Below, in pieces: positions 50,604 through 60,074 of a stretch of DNA of 64,000 nucleotides. Below the pieces are notes generated by a model that saw only the letters and a list, made by a program, of their open reading frames with translations, made no database searches and was not told the DNA's origin. The stretch lies in the NCBI RefSeq assembly GCF_036002945.1, contig NZ_CP108529.1:3968001-4032000 (forward strand). Direction: 5' to 3'. Source of the DNA: Streptomyces sp. NBC_01224. GTDB taxonomy: Bacteria; Actinomycetota; Actinomycetes; Streptomycetales; Streptomycetaceae. Each line of letters begins with the position of its first letter. The stretch's first letter is position 1. Made by a program: the position numbers and the translations under genes.

Positions 50604-51188
50604 CTAGAGCTTGCCGCGGAGGGTGACGGTGCGGTGTCCGCCGAGGCGGCGCCGCACCTCCTGTTCGAAGCCGTAGGTCAGCTCCGCCCAGTTCCAGAAG
50701 GTGAGGCCGAGCTGCCCGCAGGCGTAGTAGTCGTCCTCCCAGCTCCAGCGGTCGATGCCGGAGGGCCTGCGGCAGGAGGGGCACTCCACGACGCCTTCGC
50801 CGCCGTTCGCCCAGTCGCCGAGCCGGCCCGCGAACGGGGCCCAGGCGCTGTCGACGGGGCACCAGGTGTCGTCGACGAGGCGGATCTCGGTGGCGCAGAG
50901 CGGGCAGGTGGCGGCTCCCGCGTCGCCCTGGCCGCTGTCGAAGACGGTGCGTCCGGTCGCAACGTGGAGGCCGTTGCTCCACAGCTCGACCGGTTCCGGG
51001 TCGTCGACGGCCTTGGCGTAGTTCGGACCGGGTGCGTTGCCGTAGCCGTCGTTGTCGAGGACGCAGTCGGTGCGCTCGGCGCCGACGAATCCGTCGGCGA
51101 TCAGCCAGTCGAGGAGCCCGGTGCCGAGTCGTGCGGCGTCCTGCTCGGTGGCGTCGAGGTCGACGATCGTCTGGAAGTGGTCGCCCAC
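50604..51188 (-). CDS. Zinc-ribbon-like hypothetical protein
   Basis: The 194-residue protein has two CxxC pairs (TCPLCATEI at ~95-98, ECPSCRRPS at ~136-139), spaced as a split zinc ribbon. An N-terminal acidic part (VDLDATEQDAARLGTGLLDW) and a C-terminal aromatic region (WSWEDDYYACGQLGLTFWNW) follow no known catalytic pattern. GTG start with GGGGGAC upstream. It is 13 bp downstream of the TetR gene and probably ends the carboxylase operon. Confidence 0.65.
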   Translation of the reverse strand: MGDHFQTIVDLDATEQDAARLGTGLLDWLIADGFVGAERTDCVLDNDGYGNAPGPNYAKAVDDPEPVELWSNGLHVATGRTVFDSGQGDAGAATCPLCATEIRLVDDTWCPVDSAWAPFAGRLGDWANGGEGVVECPSCRRPSGIDRWSWEDDYYACGQLGLTFWNWAELTYGFEQEVRRRLGGHRTVTLRGKL

Positions 51189-51201
51189 AGGTCCCCCGGG
51201 G

Positions 51202-51795
51202 TCAGTTGAGTGCGTCGTCCAGCAGCGCCGCCCACTGTGCCACGACCCTCTGACGCCGGGCGGTGTCGTCGGTGAGTACGTTGGCCAGGCCCAGGCCGCG
51301 GGCCATGTCGAGGAGGCCCTGGACGGTTTCGCGTACGCCGGGCCTGGTTTCGTCGGCGGTGAGGAGTTCGACGGCGATGCGGTGGGTCTCGCGGCCGACG
51401 CGGGCTTCGAGTTCGGTGACGCGGGGGCGGAGTTGTTCCTCGTTGGACGCGGCGACCCAGAGCTGGAGTGCGGCGCAAAAGAGCGGGCCCGTGTAGAGGT
51501 CGACGAGGGCGGCGACGACGGCCGTGCGGCCCTGGACGGGCAGGGCGCGCAGGGCGGCGGAGCGTTCCTCGGCGACGTATTCGACGGCTGCGGTGAACAG
51601 GTCCTCGCGGGTCGGGAAGTGGTGCTGGGCGGCGCCGCGCGAGACGCCTGCGCGTTCGGCGACGACGGAGACGGTGGAGCCTGCCCAGCCGTGTTCGGCG
51701 AGGCAGGCGACCGCGGCTTCGAGGAGTCGCCGGCGGGTGGCACGGCTGCGGTCCTGCTTGGGGGTCCTGTCGGTGGAGGGCGTCACAACACCCAT
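51202..51795 (-). CDS. TetR-family regulator of the carboxylase operon
   Basis: The 197-residue protein has an N-terminal TetR HTH (RRRLLEAAVACLAEHGWAGS, then TVSVVAERAGVSRGAAQHHF) and a variable C-terminal ligand domain. It overlaps the enoyl-CoA hydratase gene by 13 bp at its start. As the last regulator of the leftward operon it is the natural candidate to bind the palindrome at 60075-60088 and to sense an acyl-CoA. It could also bind the CTGACG palindromes; sequence alone cannot decide. Confidence 0.85.
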   Translation of the reverse strand: MGVVTPSTDRTPKQDRSRATRRRLLEAAVACLAEHGWAGSTVSVVAERAGVSRGAAQHHFPTREDLFTAAVEYVAEERSAALRALPVQGRTAVVAALVDLYTGPLFCAALQLWVAASNEEQLRPRVTELEARVGRETHRIAVELLTADETRPGVRETVQGLLDMARGLGLANVLTDDTARRQRVVAQWAALLDDALN

Positions 51796-52529
51796 GCGGG
51801 GTCCCGTCGTTCGAGGAAGGCCGTCATCCCTTCCCGTGCCTCGGCGGAGGCGAAGAGTGCTGCCGAGCGGGCGATGAGGTCTTCGGCGTACTGGTCGAAA
51901 CTCTTCCGCACAGTAGCTGTGACCAGCTCCTTCGATGCTGCCAGCCCCTGTGGTGAGGCCTTTCGCAGTCCGTCCAGTACGGGTACGAGTGCCTTGTCGA
52001 TGTCCTCGGCGGACCCGACGGCGAGCGTGATCAGGGAGATGCGGGCCGCTTCGGTCGCGTCGAAGCGTTCGCCGGTGAGGTAGTAGCGGGCGGCGGCTCG
52101 TGGGTCGGTGCGGGGCAGCAGTGGCAGGGAGATGACGGCGGGGGCGAGGCCGAGCCGGGATTCGGTGAGGGCGAACGAGGCACCGGGGCCGGCCGCGGAG
52201 ATGTCGCAGGCGCTGAGCAGTCCGAGGCCGCCCGCCCGGACGTGTCCCGTGACCCGGGCGACGACGGGCTTGGGCAGTGCGACGATCTGCCGCATCAGGG
52301 CGACGAAGGCTGCCGGATCGGGCGGTCCGGTGAGGTCGGCGCCCGCGCAGAACGTGTTGCCGGTGTGGGTGAGGACGACGGCTCGTACGGTGTCGTCGGC
52401 CGCGCACGCGTCCAGGGCGGTGGAGAGCTCGCCCACCAACTGCGCGGAGAGTGCGTTGCGGTTGGCCGGTGAGTCGAGGGTGAGGGTGGTGATGCCGCGG
52501 TCGTGGGTGGGGGCGGCGAGCGGCGTCAT
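51783..52529 (-). CDS. Enoyl-CoA hydratase/isomerase-family protein
   Basis: The 248-residue crotonase-fold protein has ANRNALSAQLVGELSTALDA, oxyanion-hole NTFCAGADLTG and VTGHVRAGGLGLLSACDISA, and FALTESRLGLAPAVISLPLL. The second glutamate expected in true enoyl-CoA hydratases (GHNxxG type) sits in FALTE-SRLGL. In the Liu/Atu setting this gene would hydrate the methylglutaconyl- or geranyl-type enoyl-CoA after carboxylation. AAGGAGA precedes ATG 52529. Confidence 0.83.
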   Translation of the reverse strand: MTPLAAPTHDRGITTLTLDSPANRNALSAQLVGELSTALDACAADDTVRAVVLTHTGNTFCAGADLTGPPDPAAFVALMRQIVALPKPVVARVTGHVRAGGLGLLSACDISAAGPGASFALTESRLGLAPAVISLPLLPRTDPRAAARYYLTGERFDATEAARISLITLAVGSAEDIDKALVPVLDGLRKASPQGLAASKELVTATVRKSFDQYAEDLIARSAALFASAEAREGMTAFLERRDPAWVL

Positions 52530-52615
52530 GTGTCGGTCTCCTTCTCGCGGGACTTCTCGAACGCGGCGGGAGCCGCGGTGGGCAGCTGCGGCGTGGAGAG
52601 ACAGAATGTCCCGCG

Positions 52616-53812
52616 TCAGTACGACTTGGGGAGACCCAGGGACTGGTGGGACACGTAGTTCAGGATCATTTCCCGGCTGACGGGTGCGATCCGGGCGACG
52701 CGGGCCGCCGTGATCAGGGACGCGAGGCCGTATTCGCGGGTGAGGCCGTTGCCGCCGAGGGTGTGCACTGCCTGGTCGACGGCTTTGACGCAGGCTTCGC
52801 CGGCCGCGTACTTCGCCATGTTGGCGGCCTCGCCGGCACCGATGTCGTCGCCGTCGTCGTACAGCCGGGCGGCTTTCTGCATCATCAGCCGGGCCAGTTC
52901 CAGTTCGATGTGGGCCTGGGCGAGGGGGTGGGCGATGGCCTGGTGGGAGCCGATGGGCTCCTTCCACACCTGGCGGGTCTTCGCGTACTCGACGGCGCGG
53001 GCGAGTGCGTAGCGGCCCATGCCGATGCCGAATGCGGCGGTCATGATGCGTTCGGGGTTGAGCCCGGCGAAGAGCTGGAGCAGTCCGGCGTCCTCTCCCC
53101 CACTCTCGGCTTCGCTCGAGCGGGAGGTACCCCCTCCCACGAGGGCGTCGGCGGGCAGCCGTACGTCGTCGAGGACCAGCTCGAACTGCTTCTCCGGGGC
53201 CTGGAGTTCCATGTCGATCTGCGAGCGCCGGAAGCCGGGTGCGTCGCGCGGGACGATGAAGAGGCAAGGCTTGAGCCTGCCGGACCTGTCGTCCTCGGTG
53301 CGGCCGACGACGAGGGTGGCGTCGGCGATGTCGACGCCGGAGACGAAGACCTTGCGCCCGGTGAGCAGCCAGTCCTCGCCGTCCTTGCGGGCGGTGGTGG
53401 TGATGCGGTGGGAGTTGGAGCCCGCGTCGGGTTCGGTGATGCCGAAGGCCATGGTGAGGCTGCCGTCGGCGAGGCCGGGGAGCCACTGCCGCTTCTGGGT
53501 TTCGGTGCCGAAGCGGGCGATGACGGTGCCGCAGATGGCCGGGGAAACAACCATCATGAGGAGCGGACTGCCGGCTGCGCCCAACTCCTCCAGCACGATG
53601 GAGAGTTCGGCCATCCCGCTGCCTCCGCCGCCGTACTCCTCGGGAAGGTTCACGCCGAGGTAGCCGAGCTTGGCGGCTTCGTTCCACAGCTCGCGCGGGT
53701 GGGCTCCGTCGCGTACGACGGAGGTCATGTAGTCCCGCCCGTAGCGCTTTCCGAGGGCGGCGACGGCTGCGCGCAGGGCCTGGTGCTCTTCGGTTTCGAG
53801 GACAGTGCTCAT
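52616..53812 (-). CDS. Acyl-CoA dehydrogenase of the carboxylase operon
   Basis: The 398-residue protein has MAFGITEPDAGSNSHRITTT, TGRKVFVSGVDIADA and ALQLHGGxGL-type VHTLGGNGLTREYGLASLIT. Residues 226-240 (GGGTSRSSEAESGGE) come from a dispersed Streptomyces repeat inserted in frame at 53094-53139, which may leave a flexible surface loop. ATG overlaps the carboxylase alpha stop (ATGA). It likely oxidises isovaleryl- or citronellyl-type CoA esters. Confidence 0.85.
   Translation of the reverse strand: MSTVLETEEHQALRAAVAALGKRYGRDYMTSVVRDGAHPRELWNEAAKLGYLGVNLPEEYGGGGSGMAELSIVLEELGAAGSPLLMMVVSPAICGTVIARFGTETQKRQWLPGLADGSLTMAFGITEPDAGSNSHRITTTARKDGEDWLLTGRKVFVSGVDIADATLVVGRTEDDRSGRLKPCLFIVPRDAPGFRRSQIDMELQAPEKQFELVLDDVRLPADALVGGGTSRSSEAESGGEDAGLLQLFAGLNPERIMTAAFGIGMGRYALARAVEYAKTRQVWKEPIGSHQAIAHPLAQAHIELELARLMMQKAARLYDDGDDIGAGEAANMAKYAAGEACVKAVDQAVHTLGGNGLTREYGLASLITAARVARIAPVSREMILNYVSHQSLGLPKSY
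53094..53139. repeat. Dispersed Streptomyces palindromic repeat inside the acyl-CoA dehydrogenase gene
   Basis: CCCCCACTCTCGGCTTCGCT followed by CGAGCGGGAGGTACCCCCTC matches an element that I know as frequent between Streptomyces genes. Here it lies in the dehydrogenase coding frame and keeps the frame. It encodes TSRSSEAESGG in the middle of the protein. I did not find another copy in the window. Confidence 0.6.
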
Positions 53813-55764
53813 GAGTTCTCCTCAGGGTCTGCGGGTTCGGTGACGACGGCGAGCAGGGCGCCGACCTCCACCTGGAGGCCTGGGGCGGCGTGCAGTGCGG
53901 TGAGGGCGCCGGAGGCGGGGGCGAGGATGCGGTGTTCCATCTTCATCGCCTCCAGCCAGATCAGTGGCTGCCCGGCTTCGACCGTCGCCCCGGCCCCGAG
54001 CCCGTCCGCGATGCGGACGACGGTGCCGGGCATGGGGGCGAGCAGGGAGCCGGGTGCGGTCCGGTCGGTGGGGTCGGTGAAGCGGGGCAGGGCGGTGAAG
54101 GTGTACGAGCCGGTGGCGGTGTCCACGTACACCTTGTCCTCGTGGACGGTGATGGCGAAGTGACGGGTGACGGAGCCGACTTCGAGGGTGACGTGGTCGG
54201 GGCGGGCGGCGATGACCCGTTCTCCGGTCTCGGGGACGGGTCCGGTGCGTGTGGTGCGGTAGGCGGCCTGGTGTTCGGTGCCGTCGGGTTCGGTGCGGTA
54301 GCGCTTGACCCGGGGTTGCGAGGAGATGTTGCGCCAGGCGCCGAAGCGGGCGGGGCCGGGGCCGTGGTGCCGGGTGGCGGCGTCGGCGAGGGCGGCGGCC
54401 AGGGCGGCGGTGCGGTGGTCCGCTTCGTCCGGGGCGGGGGTGAGGGCGTCCAGGTGGCGGTCGTAGAAGCCGGTGTCGAGGCGGGCGGCGCGGAAGTCGG
54501 GGTGACGCAGGGACCGTACGAGCAGGTCGCGGTTGGTGACCGGGCCGTGGATGCGGGTGCGTTCGAGGGCGCGGGCGAGGAGGCGTACGGCTTCGCCCCG
54601 GGTGGGGGCGTGGGCGATGACCTTGGCGAGCATCGGGTCGTAGTGCACGCCGATGGTGTCGCCGCCGGTGTATCCGGTGTCCAGGCGCAGTCCGGGTTCG
54701 TCCGGCACTTCCAGCGTGTGCAGTTCTCCGGTCTGCGGCTGCCAGTCGCGGGCGGGGTCCTCGGCGTAGAGGCGGGCCTCGACGGCGTGGCCGTGCGGCT
54801 CGGGGGGTGCGGTGGCGGGCAGCGGTTCGCCTTCCGCGACGCGCAGTTGCAGGGCGACGAGGTCGAGCCCGAAGACGGCTTCGGTGACAGGGTGTTCGAC
54901 CTGGAGGCGGGTGTTCATCTCCAGGAAGTACGGCCGTCCGTCGGCCGCGAGGAGGAACTCGACAGTGCCCGCGCCCCGGTAGCCGACGGCGCGGGCGGCG
55001 GCCACGGCGGCATCGTGCAGCCGGGCCCGAAGCGCGTCGTCGAGACCGGGTGCGGGGGCCTCCTCGACGACCTTCTGGTGGCGTCGCTGGAGCGAGCAGT
55101 CCCGGGTGCCGAGGGCCCAGACTCCGCCGTGCTCGTCGGCCATGACCTGGACCTCGACGTGCCGGCCGCGCTCCATGTACGGCTCCGCGAAGACCTCGCC
55201 GTCCCCGAAGGCGGCAGCGGCCTCGGCGGAGGCGGCCGTCAACTCGCCCGGCAGCTCGGTGAGTTCACGTACGATCCGCATGCCGCGCCCGCCGCCTCCC
55301 GCCGCCGCCTTCAGCAGCAGCGGAAGGTCGTCGGCGGTGGCCCTCTCCGTGTCGACGGGCGCGAGCAACGGCACCCCGGCGGCGGCCATCAGCTCCTTGG
55401 CACGGGTCTTGGACGCCATCAGCTCGATGGCCTTGACCGGCGGCCCCACCCAGACGAGACCGGCGTCCTGCACGGCCCCGGCGAATCCGGCGTTCTCGGA
55501 GAGGAAGCCGTACCCGGGGTGGACGGCGTCGGCGCCCGCCGCGAGCGCGGCACGTACGACGAGATCACCGCGCAGATAGGTGTCGGACGGGGCGGCGCCC
55601 GGCAGCCGTACGGCGGTGTCCGCCTCCCGTACGTGCAGTGCCTCGGCGTCCGCGTCGGAGTACACGGCGACGGTGGCGATGCCCAGCGCACGGCACGTGC
55701 GGAAGATCCGGCAGGCGATCTCGCCCCGGTTGGCCACCAGGAGCGAACGAATCATGACTGGCAT
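53809..55764 (-). CDS. Acyl-CoA carboxylase alpha chain (biotin carboxylase + BCCP)
   Basis: This 651-residue protein combines biotin carboxylase (LLVANRGEIACRIFRTCRAL; ATP-grasp KAAAGGGGRGMRIV; FLEMNTRLQVEHPVTEAVFG) and a C-terminal biotinyl domain with EAMKMEH near the end. It carboxylates biotin and presents it to the beta chain at 55873-57489. Like actinobacterial AccA1/MccA-type subunits it may serve methylcrotonyl- or geranyl-CoA carboxylase. A possible second ATG lies 3 codons in. Confidence 0.9.
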   Translation of the reverse strand: MPVMIRSLLVANRGEIACRIFRTCRALGIATVAVYSDADAEALHVREADTAVRLPGAAPSDTYLRGDLVVRAALAAGADAVHPGYGFLSENAGFAGAVQDAGLVWVGPPVKAIELMASKTRAKELMAAAGVPLLAPVDTERATADDLPLLLKAAAGGGGRGMRIVRELTELPGELTAASAEAAAAFGDGEVFAEPYMERGRHVEVQVMADEHGGVWALGTRDCSLQRRHQKVVEEAPAPGLDDALRARLHDAAVAAARAVGYRGAGTVEFLLAADGRPYFLEMNTRLQVEHPVTEAVFGLDLVALQLRVAEGEPLPATAPPEPHGHAVEARLYAEDPARDWQPQTGELHTLEVPDEPGLRLDTGYTGGDTIGVHYDPMLAKVIAHAPTRGEAVRLLARALERTRIHGPVTNRDLLVRSLRHPDFRAARLDTGFYDRHLDALTPAPDEADHRTAALAAALADAATRHHGPGPARFGAWRNISSQPRVKRYRTEPDGTEHQAAYRTTRTGPVPETGERVIAARPDHVTLEVGSVTRHFAITVHEDKVYVDTATGSYTFTALPRFTDPTDRTAPGSLLAPMPGTVVRIADGLGAGATVEAGQPLIWLEAMKMEHRILAPASGALTALHAAPGLQVEVGALLAVVTEPADPEENS

Positions 55765-55872
55765 GAGGGAAGACTCTTTCCACTAGGACACCGCAACCAT
55801 CGATTGAGGAACCCCCACGGCGAGGAACCACCTCCGCGAGAGCGACGGCGGTCCGGCCGCAAAAGGGCCGCC

Positions 55873-57489
55873 TCACATCCGGAAGATTCCGAAGCCGCCG
55901 CGGGCGCCTTCGACCGGGGCGGTGTGGATCGCGGACAGGCACATCCCGAGGACGGTCCTGGTGTCGCGCGGGTCGATGACCCCGTCGTCGTACAGCCGCC
56001 CGGAGAGGAACATCGGCAGCGACTCGGACTCGATCTGCTGCTCCACCATGGCGCGCAGCCCGGCGTCGGCCTCGGCAGCCCTGTCGTCGTACGGCAGCCC
56101 CTTGGCGGCGGCGGAGGCCCGGGCGACGATGGACAGCACACCCGCGAGCTGCTGCGGCCCCATGACGGCGGACTTGCTGCTGGGCCAGGCGAAGAGGAAG
56201 CGCGGGTCGTACGCCCGTCCGCACATGCCGTAGTGCCCGGCCCCGTACGAGGCGCCCATCAGGACGGACAGATGCGGGACCTTGGAGTTCGACACCGCGT
56301 TGATCATCATCGCGCCGTGTTTGATGATGCCGCCCTGCTCGTACTCCTTGCCGACCATGTAGCCGGTGGTGTTGTGCAGGAAGAGCAGGGGGATGTCGCG
56401 CTGGTTGGCGAGCTGGATGAACTGGGCGGCCTTCTGCGACTCCTCGCTGAACAGCACGCCTTGCGCATTGGCGAGGATGCCGACGGGATAGCCGTGAAGC
56501 GTGGCCCATCCGGTCACCAGGCTGGTCCCGTACAGCGGCTTGAACGCGTCGAAGTCGGAGCCGTCGACGAGCCGGGCGATGACCTCGCGCGGGTCGAAGG
56601 GCACCTTCAGATCGCCGGGCACGATGCCGATCAGCTCGTGCTCGTCGTACTTCGGCGGTTCGGCCGGTCCCGGATCTGCGTGTGCCTTGCGCCAGTTGAG
56701 GCGGGCGACGATCCGGCGGGCCTGGCGCAGCGCGTCCTGCTCGTCGACGGCGAAGTGGTCGGCGAGCCCGGAGGTGCGGGCGTGCATCTCGGCGCCGCCG
56801 AGCGATTCGTCGTCGCTCTCCTCGCCGGTCGCCATCTTCACCAGGGGCGGTCCGCCGAGGAACACCTTGGACCGTTCCTTGATCATGACGGTGTGGTCGG
56901 ACATGCCGGGGACGTACGCCCCACCGGCGGTCGAGTTCCCGAAGACGACGGCCACGGTCGGGATGCCGGCCGCCGACAGCCGGGTGATGTCGCGGAACAG
57001 CGCCCCGCCCGGGATGAAGATCTCCTTCTGCGACGGGAGATCGGCGCCCCCGGACTCGACGAGGCTGATGCAGGGCAGCCGGTTGGCGAAGGCGATCTCG
57101 TTCGCCCGCAGGGCCTTCTTCAGGGTCCAGGGGTTGGAGGCGCCGCCGCGTACGGTCGGGTCGTTGGCGGTGATCAGGCACTCCACGCCCGACACCATCC
57201 CGATCCCGGTGACGAGCGAGGCGCCGACTGTGTACTCGGGGGCCTCGCTCCCCCAGGCAGCGAGCGGTGACAGCTCCAGGAACGGGGTGTCCTCGTCGAT
57301 CAGCAACTCGATCCGCTCCCGGGCCAGGAGCTTTCCGCGCGAGCGGTGCCGCTCGGTGTACTTCTCACCGCCGCCCGCCTGCGCCTTGGTGTGCTCGCCG
57401 GCCAGCTCGTCGAGTTTCGCGAGCATGGCCGCACGGTTCGCGGCGTATTCGGGGCTCGCGGTGTCGAGCCCGGTGGGCAGGACGGTCAT
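55873..57489 (-). CDS. Acyl-CoA carboxylase beta chain (carboxyltransferase)
   Basis: The 538-residue protein has N- and C-terminal crotonase-like halves: DPTVRGGASNPWTLKKALRA and VESGGADLPSQKEIFIPGG, then SYGAGHYGMCGRAYDPRFLF and GYMVGKEYEQGGIIKHGAMM. The pattern VFGNSTAGGAYVPGMSDHTV with FxGGPPLVKMATGE matches MCC/GCC beta subunits. ATG overlaps the DUF1446 stop (ATGA). The 108-bp gap to the alpha gene contains a GC-rich hairpin. Confidence 0.9.
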   Translation of the reverse strand: MTVLPTGLDTASPEYAANRAAMLAKLDELAGEHTKAQAGGGEKYTERHRSRGKLLARERIELLIDEDTPFLELSPLAAWGSEAPEYTVGASLVTGIGMVSGVECLITANDPTVRGGASNPWTLKKALRANEIAFANRLPCISLVESGGADLPSQKEIFIPGGALFRDITRLSAAGIPTVAVVFGNSTAGGAYVPGMSDHTVMIKERSKVFLGGPPLVKMATGEESDDESLGGAEMHARTSGLADHFAVDEQDALRQARRIVARLNWRKAHADPGPAEPPKYDEHELIGIVPGDLKVPFDPREVIARLVDGSDFDAFKPLYGTSLVTGWATLHGYPVGILANAQGVLFSEESQKAAQFIQLANQRDIPLLFLHNTTGYMVGKEYEQGGIIKHGAMMINAVSNSKVPHLSVLMGASYGAGHYGMCGRAYDPRFLFAWPSSKSAVMGPQQLAGVLSIVARASAAAKGLPYDDRAAEADAGLRAMVEQQIESESLPMFLSGRLYDDGVIDPRDTRTVLGMCLSAIHTAPVEGARGGFGIFRM

Positions 57490-59222
57490 GCGTTCACCTC
57501 CGGTGCGTGGGCGGCTTCCAGCAGCGATACGGGAATGGGGAGGTGCCGGGAGCGCAGCCACTCCCCTACGGCCTTGGCCTGCGGATCGAACCGGTGCTGG
57601 GCGGCGACGCCCTCACCGAGCAGCCCGTGCACGACGAAGTTCAGGGCACGGAGGTTCGGCAGGACATGGCGTACAACGGTGAGGTCGGCGGTCTCCGGAA
57701 GCAGTTCCCGGAACCGTTCGACGGTCAGCTCATGGGCCAGCCACCGCCAGGCGTCGTCACCGACGGCCCACACCCCCACGTTGGCGTCTCCGCCCTTGTC
57801 ACCGCTGCGGGCACCCGCGACCCGGCCGAGCGGGGCGGTCCGGGTGGGGCCGGAGAACGGCAGGGGCTCGGGCAGCGGCGGCTCGGCGGCTTCCCGGAGG
57901 GGCTGCGTCCGTGCGGGATGTTCCTGGCTCTCCCGGCGCCCGTCCGGAAGGACGGCGACGTGCGGGACCTCGCCGGCCGGTACGTACGTTGCCTCGAACA
58001 CCCCGTACGGGGCGCCCTTTCCGGGCGGGGCGGTGACATGGAAGCCCGGATAGCTGCCGAGGGCGAGCTCGATCGCCGCGCCGGAGACCGCGCGTCCGAC
58101 GGCCTCCGGGTCCTGGTCGCGGACGACGAGCCGGAGCAGGGCGCAGGCCCTCTCCTCGGTGTCGGCGTCGGCCCGGTCGGTCCGGGCCAACTCCCAACGA
58201 ACCTCCGCGGGGCGGGTACGGGACCGGTCGAGTGCTTCCGTGAACTGGTCCTTGACGAGCTGCGCCTTGGCCTCGATGTCGAGCCCGGTGAGTACGAAGA
58301 CGACTTCGTTGCGCCAGCCGCCGAGCCGGTTGAGGCCGACTTTGAGTGTGGGCGGCGGGGCCTCGCCGCGCACGCCGGAGATCCGTACCCGGTCGGGGCC
58401 TTCCTGGGCCAGCCGTACGGTGTCGAGCCGGGCGGTGACATCCGGTCCGGCGTACCGGGGCCCGCCGGTCTCGTACAGCAACTGGGCCGTGACGGTGCCG
58501 ATGTCGACGACGCCGCCCGTGCCGTCGTGCTTGGTGATGACGGACGACCCGTCGGCATGGATCTCGGCGACGGGGAAGCCGGGCCGGCGCAGGTCATGGC
58601 CCCGGAAGAACGAGTAATTCCCCCCGGTGGCCTGGGTTCCGCACTCCAGTACGTGTCCGGCGACGACGGCCCCGGCGAGGGCGTCGTGATCGCCGGGGCC
58701 CCAGCCGAAGTGGGCGGCGGCGGGCCCGGTGACAAGGGCGGCGTCGGTGACCCGTCCGGTGACGACGACATCGGCGCCCGCGGTGAGGCAGGCGGCGATC
58801 CCCGCGCCGCCGAGGTAGGCGTTGGCGGTGAGGAAGCCCTCGGGTACGGGGAGGCTGTCGCCCTCCACATGGGCGACCCGTACGGGCACTCCCGATTTCT
58901 GCGCCAACTCCCTTACGGCGTCGGCCAGTCCGGCCGGATTGAGCCCTCCGGCATTGGTGACGATCTTCACCCCGCGCTCGTGGGCGAGCCCGAGGCCCTC
59001 TTCGAGCTGGCGCAGGAAGGTGGTGGCGTACCCGTGCGTGGGGTCCTTGAGCCGGCTCCGGCCGAGGATGAGCATGGTCAGCTCGGCGAGATAGTCCCCG
59101 GTGAGTACGTCGAGGGGCCCGCCGGTGAGCATCTCGCGTACGGCGTCGAAGCGGTCGCCGTAGAACCCGGAGGCGTTGCCGATCCGCAGCGGTCCGGTCC
59201 GCCGGGGCCCGGTCGGGGTCAC
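57486..59222 (-). CDS. DUF1446 (AtuA-like) acyclic terpene-utilisation protein
   Basis: The 578-residue protein begins IGNASGFYGDRFDAVREMLT and LDVLTGDYLAELTMLILGR, continues with GADVVVTGRVTDAALVTGPA and ends with a GARSGDKGGDANVGVWAVGD module. This is the DUF1446/AtuA family found with carboxylases in acyclic-terpene (Atu) and related catabolic operons. The enzymology is not settled. GTG overlaps the TIGR03084-like stop (GTGA), and the same kind of overlap links it to the beta chain. Confidence 0.87.
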   Translation of the reverse strand: MTPTGPRRTGPLRIGNASGFYGDRFDAVREMLTGGPLDVLTGDYLAELTMLILGRSRLKDPTHGYATTFLRQLEEGLGLAHERGVKIVTNAGGLNPAGLADAVRELAQKSGVPVRVAHVEGDSLPVPEGFLTANAYLGGAGIAACLTAGADVVVTGRVTDAALVTGPAAAHFGWGPGDHDALAGAVVAGHVLECGTQATGGNYSFFRGHDLRRPGFPVAEIHADGSSVITKHDGTGGVVDIGTVTAQLLYETGGPRYAGPDVTARLDTVRLAQEGPDRVRISGVRGEAPPPTLKVGLNRLGGWRNEVVFVLTGLDIEAKAQLVKDQFTEALDRSRTRPAEVRWELARTDRADADTEERACALLRLVVRDQDPEAVGRAVSGAAIELALGSYPGFHVTAPPGKGAPYGVFEATYVPAGEVPHVAVLPDGRRESQEHPARTQPLREAAEPPLPEPLPFSGPTRTAPLGRVAGARSGDKGGDANVGVWAVGDDAWRWLAHELTVERFRELLPETADLTVVRHVLPNLRALNFVVHGLLGEGVAAQHRFDPQAKAVGEWLRSRHLPIPVSLLEAAHAPEVNA

Positions 59223-60013
59223 TTGCCGCCTGCCCGGGGCGCGCGGCCGGGTCCGGCGGGCCCGGCGAACGCCTGGGCGATGTCGAGCCACTGGTCGGCG
59301 TCGGGCCCGACGGCCCGGACGGCGAGGTCGTCGCGGTGGGCGCGCTGGGTGACCAGAAGGCAGAAATCGAGCAGCGGCCCGGTGACGCGCTGCGGCGCGT
59401 CCTGCGCCCCGAACGCGATCAACTCGCCGTCGGGTGCTTTCAGTTCGACCCGGAACTCCTCCTCGGGCGCCTTGATGCCCCGCACCAGGTAGGCGTAGTC
59501 CCTGGCCCGTAGCCCGATCCGGGCGACGTGCCGCAGCCGGGCGGTGGGGGCCCTGGTGACCCCGAGGGCGTCGGCGATGTCCTGGCCGTGCGCCCAGGTC
59601 TCCATGATCCGGGCGGTCGCCATCGAGGCGACGCTCATCGGCGGCCCGTACCAGGGAATACGGGTTCCGGCGGGTGCGTCCCGCAGCGCCGCTTCGAGCC
59701 GCCCCCGCCCGTCCCGCCACCGCGCGAGCAGTGCGTCCGGGGCGAGCACGGCCAGTTCCTCCGCGCCCCGGTCGACAAAGGATTCGGGGGCCTCCATGGC
59801 CTCGGCCACCTCCGCGGCGAAGGCACCGGCATCGGTGGCGGCGAGCAGCGCGACCTCGTCGGTCCAGGTGAGATGGGCGATCTGGTGCGCGATGCTCCAG
59901 CCGGGGGCAGGGGTCGGCGCGGCCCATTGCCCGGCGCTCAACCCCCGTACGAGTCCGTCGAGTTCCTGGCTCTCATCGCGCATGTCGTCGATCACGGCTG
60001 CGACATCGGGCAC
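59219..60013 (-). CDS. TIGR03084-like MDMPI/DinB-fold protein
   Basis: The 264-residue protein begins PDVAAVIDDMRDESQELDGL, then WSIAHQIAHLTWTDEVALLA (metal-binding histidines, DinB/MDMPI type) and METWAHGQDIADALG. It matches the TIGR03084 group, relatives of mycothiol-dependent isomerases. GTG 60013 has GAGGGGAG upstream. It heads the carboxylase operon, 62 bp after the 14-bp palindrome, and may act on a CoA or thiol intermediate. Confidence 0.82.
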   Translation of the reverse strand: MPDVAAVIDDMRDESQELDGLVRGLSAGQWAAPTPAPGWSIAHQIAHLTWTDEVALLAATDAGAFAAEVAEAMEAPESFVDRGAEELAVLAPDALLARWRDGRGRLEAALRDAPAGTRIPWYGPPMSVASMATARIMETWAHGQDIADALGVTRAPTARLRHVARIGLRARDYAYLVRGIKAPEEEFRVELKAPDGELIAFGAQDAPQRVTGPLLDFCLLVTQRAHRDDLAVRAVGPDADQWLDIAQAFAGPAGPGRAPRAGGK

Positions 60014-60074
60014 GGTGCGCTCCCCTCGGGGCAAGGCGGTGTGCCCAGGAGCATGGCAGCGGACCCATAAACAA

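Noticed and set aside
51783..53687. Minus-strand open frame running from the hydratase through the dehydrogenase gene
   Set aside because: Only the last 248 residues resemble enoyl-CoA hydratase; the rest is arginine/histidine-rich shadow of the dehydrogenase in another frame.
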